A stretch of DNA of 47,499 nt from a virus. The stretch spans positions 1 to 47,499 of IMG/VR virus record IMGVR_UViG_3300025764_000001. One strand, written 5' to 3'. Each line of letters begins with the position of its first letter. Within the stretch, counting starts at the first letter, position 1. Below, in pieces: positions 15,144 to 21,444 of this stretch. The notes under the pieces were generated by a model. The model was not told the origin of the DNA and searched no databases. It saw nothing but the letters and a program-made list of their open reading frames with translations. Made by a program: the position numbers and the translations under genes.

Positions 15144-16350
15144 AAATATATATCTCTCCGTTCTTTTTAATGATTAGGTCGGGATTAAGTTTTATCATTC
15201 GGTTAACGATAACCTGACAATATTTTGGATCCAATTCCATTCCGTAACATTTGCGTTTGAGTTGTTCGGATGCTACCATTGTAGAGCCTGAGCCCAAAAA
15301 TATATCTGCAATTAAATCATTTTCTTTTCCCCATTTATTAAAAAACCATTGTGCTAACAATATCGGTTTTTGTGTTGGGTGTACCCTTGTTTTGGTATCA
15401 TCTTGTGACATCCCAAAATAACCCGCCCATAATATTCGAGCTATTTCCCTTTTATGCTTGCTTTTTGACCAACAAAGCTCAAATGATGCTCCAAACATAT
15501 TATCCATTCCGCCTTCTTGCCTTTTATCCCAAACAACCCAACTACCATCATTTTTCTGAGGAAGCAATTCTGCAAAATAATCAGCACCCCAAATAAATAT
15601 TTCTTTAGTATTTGGAAAACAGGCAAATATAGTATTGATAAGTTCCGGTGTAAAATCTGATCCGTCACCTATCACATTGGAATATGATTTATGTGTAGTT
15701 CCTTTTGCTGTTGGCATATCATCAAAACCTTCTGCACCCAATTTCATCCCGTAAGGTGGATCCGTAAACACCATATCCGCTTTTTGTCCGTTCATCAACT
15801 TTGCCACTGCATCACTATCAGTTGAATCCCCACAAAGCAACCTGTGATTTCCGATTTCAAACAAGTCACCAAGCATAATATCTGTTTCAATGCCGCCTTC
15901 GGGTACTTCAAAATCGTCCTCGGTTGCTTCTAATTCGGTCGCATCACCAAAATCAACAGGTAAATCAAGCCCCCATTCAGTAACTTGATCAACATCCCAC
16001 TCATTTGCTATGATATCCCAGTCATTTTCTCCAAACGGGGTGTTATCTTTTATTGTGTATGCTTTTAGCTTTTCAACGGTGGTTTCCTGTGGTAAAATCT
16101 TAACTGGCACTTCCGTGTAACCCAAGTCAGATAATGCCTTCAGTCGCATATTTCCACATATTACGACCAATTCACCACTGTTGTCGTATGCGATAACTTC
16201 TCGGAGCTCCAACATCTCTGGATCGTCCTGAATTGACTTCTTTAATTTGGCATACTTTTCATCACGGATCAATCGTGGGTTCTTTGGAAGTCCTTCGATT
16301 TGTCCGGTATTGGATTTAAGTTTTGATATTTTAACTGTTTGTAGTTGCAT
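15136..16350 (-). CDS. ParB-domain DNA methyltransferase
   Basis: A 404-residue protein. Residues about 1-115 are a ParB/Srx-like domain (NPRLIRDEKY; GNMRLKAL at 66-73). The rest is an amino-methyltransferase: GDLFEIGNHRLLCGDST, catalytic DPPYG at 197-201, and the SAM-binding GSGS at 353-356 with YGMELDPKY after it. DPPY precedes the SAM motif, as in the beta-type N6-adenine/N4-cytosine enzymes. It probably modifies phage DNA against restriction. It overlaps terS by 8 bp, so modification and packaging are co-expressed. ParB-methyltransferases at this site are common in phages. Confidence 0.9.
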   Translation of the reverse strand: MQLQTVKISKLKSNTGQIEGLPKNPRLIRDEKYAKLKKSIQDDPEMLELREVIAYDNSGELVVICGNMRLKALSDLGYTEVPVKILPQETTVEKLKAYTIKDNTPFGENDWDIIANEWDVDQVTEWGLDLPVDFGDATELEATEDDFEVPEGGIETDIMLGDLFEIGNHRLLCGDSTDSDAVAKLMNGQKADMVFTDPPYGMKLGAEGFDDMPTAKGTTHKSYSNVIGDGSDFTPELINTIFACFPNTKEIFIWGADYFAELLPQKNDGSWVVWDKRQEGGMDNMFGASFELCWSKSKHKREIARILWAGYFGMSQDDTKTRVHPTQKPILLAQWFFNKWGKENDLIADIFLGSGSTMVASEQLKRKCYGMELDPKYCQVIVNRMIKLNPDLIIKKNGEIYIYE

Positions 16351-17164
16351 ATTTTTGCTGTATTTCTTTAGCTTTAAATTGTACCATATTATTCAGCCAG
16401 TCCGGTCTTATATTATCAATCGCAAATTCTACAAGCGTTTTATTGTGCTTTCTACTATTGCAGGGTTGACAGGAATAAACTAAGTTTATCCAATTATTAT
16501 CGCCCCCTTTACTGATAGGTATCAGATGCTCTATTGCTTTTTTCTTTAACCCAACTATGTCACCATTACAGTAGTAACATTTTTTACCCTGCAAAACAAA
16601 TAATATCTTTAAATACGTTTTGTCGATTTCACCAAGTGCACGCCGCTCATGATATCTCTTAATGTTTCTGGCTCTGGTGTTAACTATACCACCCTTCCAG
16701 TTATATAAATTCTTTCCTTTACATTTTTCTGAGTTTTTACGCCCCTCGCTAAGTGCTAATCGCCACTCTTTTGAAAGTGTTGTGCCTTTGCTTGATTTAC
16801 GACCTATCTTAAAACATTCCTCAGAACAAAACTTTGTATTTGGATCACTTGGATATTGCTTACTACAAATCGGGCACGTCTTTAATTTCAGTATGCTTTT
16901 ACCGTAACACTCAGACGAGCAGTATTTGGGTTGTCTTGTTAGTGTGTACTTTCTTGCCTTGAACCAGTCACCACAAGACAAACACTTGCAAAGCCTATGT
17001 CCGACTTTTCCATTTGCAGACTTGCCAAATACAACCATTGTTTCAGAAAGCCACGTAATTTCAGATTCATCTACACCTAAAGATTCAACAAGCTTTTTAA
17101 ACTTGTCATCTTTGATAAGTCTGGGATTATTTGGATTTGGATATATATCTGAAAGTTTAATCAT
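16331..17164 (-). CDS. HNH homing-type endonuclease fused to a ParB N-terminal fragment
   Basis: A 277-residue protein. Residues 1-29 (MIKLSDIYPNPNNPRLIKDD and on) match the start of a ParB-methyltransferase and resemble residues 5-40 of the gene just downstream. The rest is endonuclease-like: zinc cysteine pairs (CKCLSCGDWF, YCSSECYG, CPIC, FCSEEC), a basic middle, and a C-terminal HNH with CYYCN, EHLIPISKGGDNNW and CQPCNSRKHN. It probably inserted into, or captured the start of, a second ParB gene. It overlaps the intact methyltransferase by 20 bp. Confidence 0.85.
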   Translation of the reverse strand: MIKLSDIYPNPNNPRLIKDDKFKKLVESLGVDESEITWLSETMVVFGKSANGKVGHRLCKCLSCGDWFKARKYTLTRQPKYCSSECYGKSILKLKTCPICSKQYPSDPNTKFCSEECFKIGRKSSKGTTLSKEWRLALSEGRKNSEKCKGKNLYNWKGGIVNTRARNIKRYHERRALGEIDKTYLKILFVLQGKKCYYCNGDIVGLKKKAIEHLIPISKGGDNNWINLVYSCQPCNSRKHNKTLVEFAIDNIRPDWLNNMVQFKAKEIQQKYATTNS

Positions 17165-17202
17165 TTGATGCTGTTTTTAGCCATTTCAATCAATTATTGG
17201 TA

Positions 17203-17210
17203 CAAATATA
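17203..17210 (-). promoter_or_regulatory. Promoter -7 element TATATTTG
   Basis: TATATTTG lies in the 66-bp gap ahead of the HNH/ParB-methyltransferase/terminase genes and is a consensus Bacteroidetes -7 box. A 7-codon frame (MAKNSIK) lies between it and the HNH start and ends in ATGA overlap with it. This could be the start of the late transcript. Confidence 0.45.
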
Positions 17211-17230
17211 AACTATTTTTAGCTAATTAT

Positions 17231-17524
17231 TCACTTATTCTCAAAATATATCCCCTCGCAGTCATCTAAAATAACAGGTTCCATTCCATATTTAAGACAA
17301 ATACCCATCATTCGATTAGACGGACACGGCACGAATATATCAAAACCTAGATTTCTGATATTATCAAATAATCCTTTGACAAAGCCTTGCTTTTCCTTTT
17401 TGCTCGTTATCAAAGATATGATAATTAACTGACCTTCTTTCCAAAGATAACCGCTGAATAAATCAGAACTGAAGCCGACCTCTTTCGCTCCTTTGCTGTC
17501 TGGATAAATTATGCCGTCTTTCAT
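17231..17524 (-). CDS. Small GNAT-like protein
   Basis: A 97-residue protein. SGYLWKEGQLIIISLITSKKEKQGFVKGLFDNIRNLGF and PSNRMMGICLKYGMEPV follow the strand-helix-strand order of an N-acetyltransferase core (exposed strand, acceptor helix, then the K-x-G motif). It is shorter than full GNAT enzymes, so catalysis is uncertain. Similar small proteins occur in Bacteroidetes phages. It overlaps the DUF1937-like gene by 4 bp. Confidence 0.55.
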   Translation of the reverse strand: MKDGIIYPDSKGAKEVGFSSDLFSGYLWKEGQLIIISLITSKKEKQGFVKGLFDNIRNLGFDIFVPCPSNRMMGICLKYGMEPVILDDCEGIYFENK

Positions 17525-17871
17525 GTTATATCATGTAAATTATTTTCATGTAAATACATAATTTCTTTACCCTCTCGCATTGCTATTTTGATTTCAGCCT
17601 GAACGCCTTTACTTTGCTTAATCCTGTTAACCCCATCGTTTTCCATGATTACAATAATCATCCAGTCGCACCACTCAATAAAACTTTCATCAAGTGCTTT
17701 CCAGGACTCAAAATTTCCTGGTAAATTGTTTTCAATTGCAATACAGTGACTATGTGAAATTGGACTGAAAACAATGTATCCTTTTGACATCAAATAGGCC
17801 GCGACCTTATTTGCGACATTGAATGATTCTTCTTCGTGCTGACTATATGGAATTGTCAGGTATATTTTCAT
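17521..17871 (-). CDS. DUF1937-like (nucleoside deoxyribosyltransferase-fold) protein
   Basis: A 116-residue protein. The start at 17871 (MKIYLTIPYS) is chosen because it overlaps the previous stop as ATGA. The motifs IYLTIPYS, SFNVANKVAAYLMSKGYIVFSPISHSH and WCDWMIIV match DUF1937, which has the fold of nucleoside 2-deoxyribosyltransferases. The family is suspected to act on nucleotides or nucleosides but has no proven reaction. Confidence 0.75.
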   Translation of the reverse strand: MKIYLTIPYSQHEEESFNVANKVAAYLMSKGYIVFSPISHSHCIAIENNLPGNFESWKALDESFIEWCDWMIIVIMENDGVNRIKQSKGVQAEIKIAMREGKEIMYLHENNLHDIT

Positions 17872-18218
17872 AGCCCTATTAAATTTGAGCCACCCCTCCA
17901 TATTAGACCACTTGAAATCGGCTCATCTTTGAAATAATCCAAAAATTTATATGCCGGCACACCAACTTTCCGCTTACCTGCCGTTATCCAAATTGTGTCA
18001 GTAACCTTAAATTGGTCAAGACATATTGTAAACTTTGGCTTTTCTGATTTAATTGTAAAATAGTTCTGCTCTTGATCTTTAGTGGTTATCCATACTGAAA
18101 GTTTATTATTGTTTTGCTTAAAAGCTGAATCAGCTTTCTTAAATTCTTTGTCAAATCTGTTTTGTCCTGAGCAAATCACTGTGATTGCTAACAGGGTAAT
18201 TAAAAATAGTGTTTTCAT
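17868..18218 (-). CDS. Secreted hypothetical protein
   Basis: A 116-residue protein. Residues 1-18 form a signal peptide (MKTLFLITLLAITVICSG, then QN). The cysteine before S-G could make it a lipoprotein, but the lipobox is weak. The mature part is charged with no recognised domain. It is one of three exported proteins encoded by this phage and the only one in the early region. Confidence 0.7.
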   Translation of the reverse strand: MKTLFLITLLAITVICSGQNRFDKEFKKADSAFKQNNNKLSVWITTKDQEQNYFTIKSEKPKFTICLDQFKVTDTIWITAGKRKVGVPAYKFLDYFKDEPISSGLIWRGGSNLIGL

Positions 18219-18227
18219 ACTGTAAAT

Positions 18228-18593
18228 TTAAAGGTTTATTTCAAGTTCGGTTCCTGTTAGCGCAAAATAAATGTTTTGTAGTTGATGTAAATATTTAATA
18301 TTACATATCGAACTATTCATGTGTTCAATATTATAACTTCCATCGTCAAATAAGTCATAGCTTATAACGGGCTTTAATTTATACTCATAATAAAACGATT
18401 GACCTCTTTTAAATCCACATCTTAAAAGTATTTCCTCTGTCAATAAAATAGGGTTGCACTCTGACAAATCGTAGTCATCATCACTGTCATCGAATTCTAC
18501 TTTTCTTGTGGTGTCATTAATAACATCTACCACGGAAACACTTCCATTCCTTGAGTAGATTAGATTTCCAATTCGTAATTCATTTGCTTTCAT
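18228..18593 (-). CDS. Bacteroidetes phage-type protein with LHQLQN motif
   Basis: A 121-residue protein that begins MKANELRIGNLIY and ends with LHQLQNIYFALTGTELEI. This start-and-end pair, with I-x-L-T-E-E-x-L-L-x-x-G-F in the middle, is one I know from many phages and prophages of Bacteroidetes; no function is established. It overlaps the preceding gene by 4 bp. Confidence 0.75.
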   Translation of the reverse strand: MKANELRIGNLIYSRNGSVSVVDVINDTTRKVEFDDSDDDYDLSECNPILLTEEILLRCGFKRGQSFYYEYKLKPVISYDLFDDGSYNIEHMNSSICNIKYLHQLQNIYFALTGTELEINL

Positions 18594-18796
18594 TTCGTTT
18601 CTTTTTTAAGTTTAAAATAACTACCCATTGATTTAACACATATTCCGTTAGTAATCTTTACGCATTCTGCAACTTTACCAAATGCAAAGTTATTGATTCC
18701 TACGCGCTTTAAATAACAGGTACAGCATCCGCCTCCGCTTGGTATGAGTTCTAATGTTTTTCCGTTTACTTCGATTGTTTGGTTTTCTTTACTCAT
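18590..18796 (-). CDS. Small cysteine-rich hypothetical protein
   Basis: A 68-residue protein with GGGCCTCYLKRVG in the middle and further Cys residues near the C-terminus, so it may bind zinc. The start at 18796 (MSKENQTIEVNGKTLEL) follows from the ATGAGTAA overlap with the gene upstream. Its basic nature suggests a nucleic-acid-associated role, but this is not shown. Confidence 0.65.
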   Translation of the reverse strand: MSKENQTIEVNGKTLELIPSGGGCCTCYLKRVGINNFAFGKVAECVKITNGICVKSMGSYFKLKKETK

Positions 18797-18932
18797 TTTT
18801 ATTGGCTTTATAACATTTTTTACACTCATTTTGAACAATATCCAAAGATTTAAGAAATACGAGATAGCGCATTTTAGCTTCCCTGTTCTTTTTACGATTA
18901 TCTGTTAAGTTAAACAGTCTCTTTTGTTTCAT
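18789..18932 (-). CDS. Very small basic protein, 47 residues
   Basis: A short frame starting MKQKRLFNLTDNRKKNREAK and ending with a CKKC pair. It is strongly basic and could bind nucleic acid. It fits the gap between neighbours exactly: it ends 8 bp inside the next gene and starts 30 bp after the previous one. Confidence 0.55.
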   Translation of the reverse strand: MKQKRLFNLTDNRKKNREAKMRYLVFLKSLDIVQNECKKCYKANKNE

Positions 18933-18961
18933 TTATTTTCGTTCAATGTTCGTTAATTGGG

Positions 18962-19159
18962 TTATTTCTTAAATGCATTGCTTATAATTACAATCATTTT
19001 TTTATCATAAAAACCAGATTCATATTGTGCTGCGGTATAATCTTGCTTAGAATATCCGCCCTCTCTGATGATCTCTTCTGCAATGGTTGGTAGATCATGA
19101 TTAATTGCTATGTATTGAATAGCACATAAATAACCCTTTAAAAATTCAGTTGTTTTCAT
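18962..19159 (-). CDS. Hypothetical protein, 65 residues
   Basis: It starts MKTTEFLKGYLCAIQYIAIN, a helical protein with no recognised motif. It is coupled to the small gene upstream by an ATGA overlap. Confidence 0.6.
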   Translation of the reverse strand: MKTTEFLKGYLCAIQYIAINHDLPTIAEEIIREGGYSKQDYTAAQYESGFYDKKMIVIISNAFKK

Positions 19160-19287
19160 TTCTTAAGAGTATTTTTATTAGTACAAATCTTAATTCCATT
19201 TTCAAACTGAATTAAATAATGTGTTTTGTCTTCAGCTAAAACCGTGACTGGGATTAACTGACCTCTTTGAGGGTAAAATAATTTCAT
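19156..19287 (-). CDS. Very small protein, 43 residues
   Basis: The frame MKLFYPQRGQLIPVTVLAED... runs to a TGA that overlaps the next ATG, and its own ATG overlaps the stop of the NUMOD-type gene (ATGA at both ends). The beta-rich pattern could be a small SH3-like barrel. Coupling at both ends supports it as real. Confidence 0.55.
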   Translation of the reverse strand: MKLFYPQRGQLIPVTVLAEDKTHYLIQFENGIKICTNKNTLKK

Positions 19288-19658
19288 TTTATTAAAGTTT
19301 TCCATTTGCTATAATCGTTTTCAAAAAACCATAAAACACCTCCACATCGTTTCCTTTTACCTTCGCAGCAGTTGCTAATATTCCTTCTTTGAATATTAAG
19401 TAGTGAGGCTGCCCTTGTTGCGCTTTCAAATACCACAAATTTACCGTCTTTAATTCCGATCACTGGCTTTTTATTCCAGCCACCGATATCTGACCTGCCT
19501 TTCAAATTCAACAATCCAATTCTTTTGACCCGCTTCGCTTTGCGCATATCCATGTAATCAGTCCATTTTAAACCCTTATTAAATGGCTTGTGACCTTTGT
19601 TAAATTGTCCGTTTATTGGATTATACGGTTTCGGTATTGGTTCTAAATATAACTCCAT
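19284..19658 (-). CDS. NUMOD1-type protein, homing-endonuclease-associated family
   Basis: A 124-residue protein. The start at 19658 gives MELYLEPIPKPYNPINGQF, a start I know from a widespread Bacteroidetes phage family. The middle has GHKPFNKGLKW and a basic patch, and the C-terminal half has VFESATRAASLLNIQRRNIS followed by a Cys-Gly turn and VLWFF, a NUMOD1 DNA-binding helix-turn-helix. It lacks a visible nuclease active site, so it is probably a DNA-binding protein or a reduced homing endonuclease. Confidence 0.7.
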   Translation of the reverse strand: MELYLEPIPKPYNPINGQFNKGHKPFNKGLKWTDYMDMRKAKRVKRIGLLNLKGRSDIGGWNKKPVIGIKDGKFVVFESATRAASLLNIQRRNISNCCEGKRKRCGGVLWFFENDYSKWKTLIK

Positions 19659-19791
19659 GATTCTTTGTTTTAAATGGTGGGTTTCCAATAATACAATCTT
19701 TCTTTTGATCTTCGATGTATTTGATAATTATTTCGGGTGTGCAATAAATCAAATCGGTTAACTCATTTAGTGATTTCTGTAAGTAGTTCAT
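19621..19791 (-). CDS. Small hypothetical protein, 56 residues
   Basis: The frame starts MNYLQKSLNELTDLIYC after the leader AAACCAAAACCAAAATG and ends at a TAA at 19621, overlapping the NUMOD1 gene by 38 bp. It has an acidic helical N-terminal half and then CIIGNPPFKTKNHG. The NPPF run recalls the N6-methyltransferase motif, but it is isolated and the protein is too short to be one. A large overlap with a neighbour lowers confidence. Confidence 0.5.
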   Translation of the reverse strand: MNYLQKSLNELTDLIYCTPEIIIKYIEDQKKDCIIGNPPFKTKNHGVIFRTNTETV

Positions 19792-19806
19792 TTTGGTTTT
19801 GGTTTA

Positions 19807-20058
19807 TTACAAAATTAATTCATTGTCATTGATTTGCAAAGCTTTATTCTGTTGTATTTTAACTATTTCTAACTGAATTTTAACAGTTTCATTTAACTCA
19901 AATTCAATACTTCTCTTAATTTTCTTTAACAAAAATATTTCCTTATCAATTTTATATTCATTTTCCGGTTGCATTAACTTTTTATGTGCTAAATGGCAAA
20001 TGTCGTTTTCAATATCGTTTAGGTTATGTTTTAATATGGTTTCGGTTTCTGGGGTCAT
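19807..20058 (-). CDS. Hypothetical coiled-coil-like protein, 83 residues
   Basis: A helical, charged protein (MTPETETILKHNLNDIENDI; then FLLKKIKRSIEFELNETVKI). I recognise no family. It overlaps the methyltransferase stop by 4 bp. Confidence 0.65.
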   Translation of the reverse strand: MTPETETILKHNLNDIENDICHLAHKKLMQPENEYKIDKEIFLLKKIKRSIEFELNETVKIQLEIVKIQQNKALQINDNELIL

Positions 20059-21005
20059 AATTTTTCGTATTCGTTAATTGTTTTAAAAATCTGGAATGCA
20101 ACTTGCGGAACTATTGCGTTTCCGTATCCTTTGATTGATTCATTTCTGTGTTTTGGAAAGGTAATTCCAACCAGTCCGGCGGATAACCCATCATTTCTGC
20201 CACGAACCGGGGATTGAGTTGGGAAGTTGTCCCAGGTTTCGCGCCCATAATTCCGTGCATTGCATGTGCCAGTGTGTCGTTCTGTCTCTTCGGGTTCGGT
20301 CTCGTACATCCCCCTTTTACGTCCGATACCGCTGTCGGCGTTGGAAGTAGTTTCCTTATTTCTCTGTTTAAATCGAATTGGCTTTTGTAAGACGTCTCCC
20401 CTTTCCAGTCCCGGGAGTTCGGAGTTGGAAGTAATCCGTGTTGGGCCATATCCGAAAGATGTACCTGTTTTCTCTCCTCTAATGGCTGTTTTCTCCCGTC
20501 CCTCTCTCCGTTTGCACTTGGCGTAGGCAATAAACCAAACCCTGTCTCTTCTATGGGGAGCGTTAACAGTACAAGCTGGAAGTATGACCGTCTGTACTTC
20601 GTACTCTTCATTTTCCAAGTCAGTCTGCACCTCATTGAATACCAACCCTCCATTCCAACTAACAATTCCAGAAACGTTTTCGCCCACAACGTAGCGTGGG
20701 TTAATCTCCCGAATCGCTCTAAGCATTTCCGGCCAGAGGTGTCGGTCATCTTCTTTTCCAAGTCGTTTTCCTGCGACTGAGTATGGTTGGCAGGGAAATC
20801 CGCCCGTGAGAACATCAATTCTGTTTGCATATTTTGTAAAATCAGTAGTTTTTATATCTTCAAATAATTCTGCATTGGGCCAATAATATTTTAATACCTT
20901 TTGTCCGAATGGGTTTATCTCACAATGAAACAAGTTTTCCCATCCAGCCCAATTAGCAGCTAAATCAAATCCACCTATTCCAGAAAATAAAGATCCGTGT
21001 GTCAT
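20055..21005 (-). CDS. C5-cytosine DNA methyltransferase
   Basis: A 316-residue protein with the classical motifs: I GSLFSGIGGFDLAA (4-17), IV GGFPCQPYS (68-76) with catalytic Cys72, VI VVGENV (106-111), VIII HRRDRVWFIA (151-160), and X GYGNAIVPQVAFQIF near the C-terminus. The region between VIII and X, where target recognition should sit, is hydrophilic and low in hydrophobic core. That same DNA carries a second long frame (20111-20830). It would protect phage DNA from restriction. The local base composition is richer in GC than its neighbours. Confidence 0.92.
   Translation of the reverse strand: MTHGSLFSGIGGFDLAANWAGWENLFHCEINPFGQKVLKYYWPNAELFEDIKTTDFTKYANRIDVLTGGFPCQPYSVAGKRLGKEDDRHLWPEMLRAIREINPRYVVGENVSGIVSWNGGLVFNEVQTDLENEEYEVQTVILPACTVNAPHRRDRVWFIAYAKCKRREGREKTAIRGEKTGTSFGYGPTRITSNSELPGLERGDVLQKPIRFKQRNKETTSNADSGIGRKRGMYETEPEETERHTGTCNARNYGRETWDNFPTQSPVRGRNDGLSAGLVGITFPKHRNESIKGYGNAIVPQVAFQIFKTINEYEKL
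20111..20830 (-). CDS. Overlapping frame inside the cytosine methyltransferase gene
   Basis: A 239-codon frame on the same strand, shifted by one base, wholly inside the C5-methyltransferase gene. It begins MQTELMFSRADFPANHTQ. It reads like a structured protein: MTDTSGRKCLERF, LTWKMKSTKYRRSYFQLVL, three LLPTP boxes (100-104, 133-137, 161-165) each starting a similar segment, and LNPRFVAEMMGYPPDWLEL at the C-terminus. I recall the same motifs from phage proteins annotated as methyltransferase-related. The shared DNA would then code for two proteins, or the second frame may be read by frameshifting. Confidence 0.65.
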   Translation of the reverse strand: MQTELMFSRADFPANHTQSQENDLEKKMTDTSGRKCLERFGRLTHATLWAKTFLELLVGMEGWYSMRCRLTWKMKSTKYRRSYFQLVLLTLPIEETGFGLLPTPSANGERDGRKQPLEERKQVHLSDMAQHGLLPTPNSRDWKGETSYKSQFDLNREIRKLLPTPTAVSDVKGGCTRPNPKRQNDTLAHAMHGIMGAKPGTTSQLNPRFVAEMMGYPPDWLELPFQNTEMNQSKDTETQ

Positions 21006-21006
21006 T

Positions 21007-21228
21007 TTAGTTGTAAATTATTTGTTTAAAAAATTTAATATCCTTTTCAAACCAATCCATTCGCATTCTCATAACTTCCAACAAGGTAGACATTCTAAAA
21101 AGCTCAGATACCGAATTTTCATTTATCAAAGTATAATATTGATAATCAAGGGCACCAAGCCTATCCTCAGTTTTAATCATTTGAAAATACAGTAAAAATT
21201 CGTAGACTGGGTTTATTTTTGTTTCCAT
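21007..21228 (-). CDS. Hypothetical protein, 73 residues
   Basis: METKINPVYEFLLYFQMIKT... is helical with several aromatic residues. It has no recognised family. It overlaps the next gene upstream by 16 bp and precedes the methyltransferase by 1 bp. Confidence 0.6.
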   Translation of the reverse strand: METKINPVYEFLLYFQMIKTEDRLGALDYQYYTLINENSVSELFRMSTLLEVMRMRMDWFEKDIKFFKQIIYN

Positions 21229-21443
21229 TTTTCAATAGCTTCATTAAATAATTGAATAGATTTTAATTCTGCTTTTATAATGTCATTACACCATGATTCC
21301 CAAAATAAAACCCTTTCAGGCGTATCTAATTCTGGCAAAATATGTGATTTTATCCTACCTTTTGCCTCTCTGAATAGCTTAAGATTAGTTAAGCATTGTT
21401 GTTTTGATTTATATGCTTCGTTTATTATATCTGTGATTTCCAT
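21213..21443 (-). CDS. Hypothetical protein, 76 residues
   Basis: A helical protein (MEITDIINEAYKSKQQCLTN...WESWCNDIIKAELKSIQLF). It follows the primase-helicase gene by 1 bp, so it may be a small replication accessory, but no motif supports this. Confidence 0.6.
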   Translation of the reverse strand: MEITDIINEAYKSKQQCLTNLKLFREAKGRIKSHILPELDTPERVLFWESWCNDIIKAELKSIQLFNEAIEKWKQK

Positions 21444-21444
21444 T

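Noticed and set aside
17161-17190. Seven-codon frame MAKNSIK ahead of the HNH gene
   Set aside because: Too short to support as a gene; it may be a leader peptide but nothing beyond its ATGA overlap shows it.
20260-20780. Plus-strand frames of 75-88 codons over the cytosine methyltransferase
   Set aside because: Antisense to both minus-strand frames; the higher GC there makes long frames more frequent. Only the same-strand frame at 20111-20830 has protein-like motifs.
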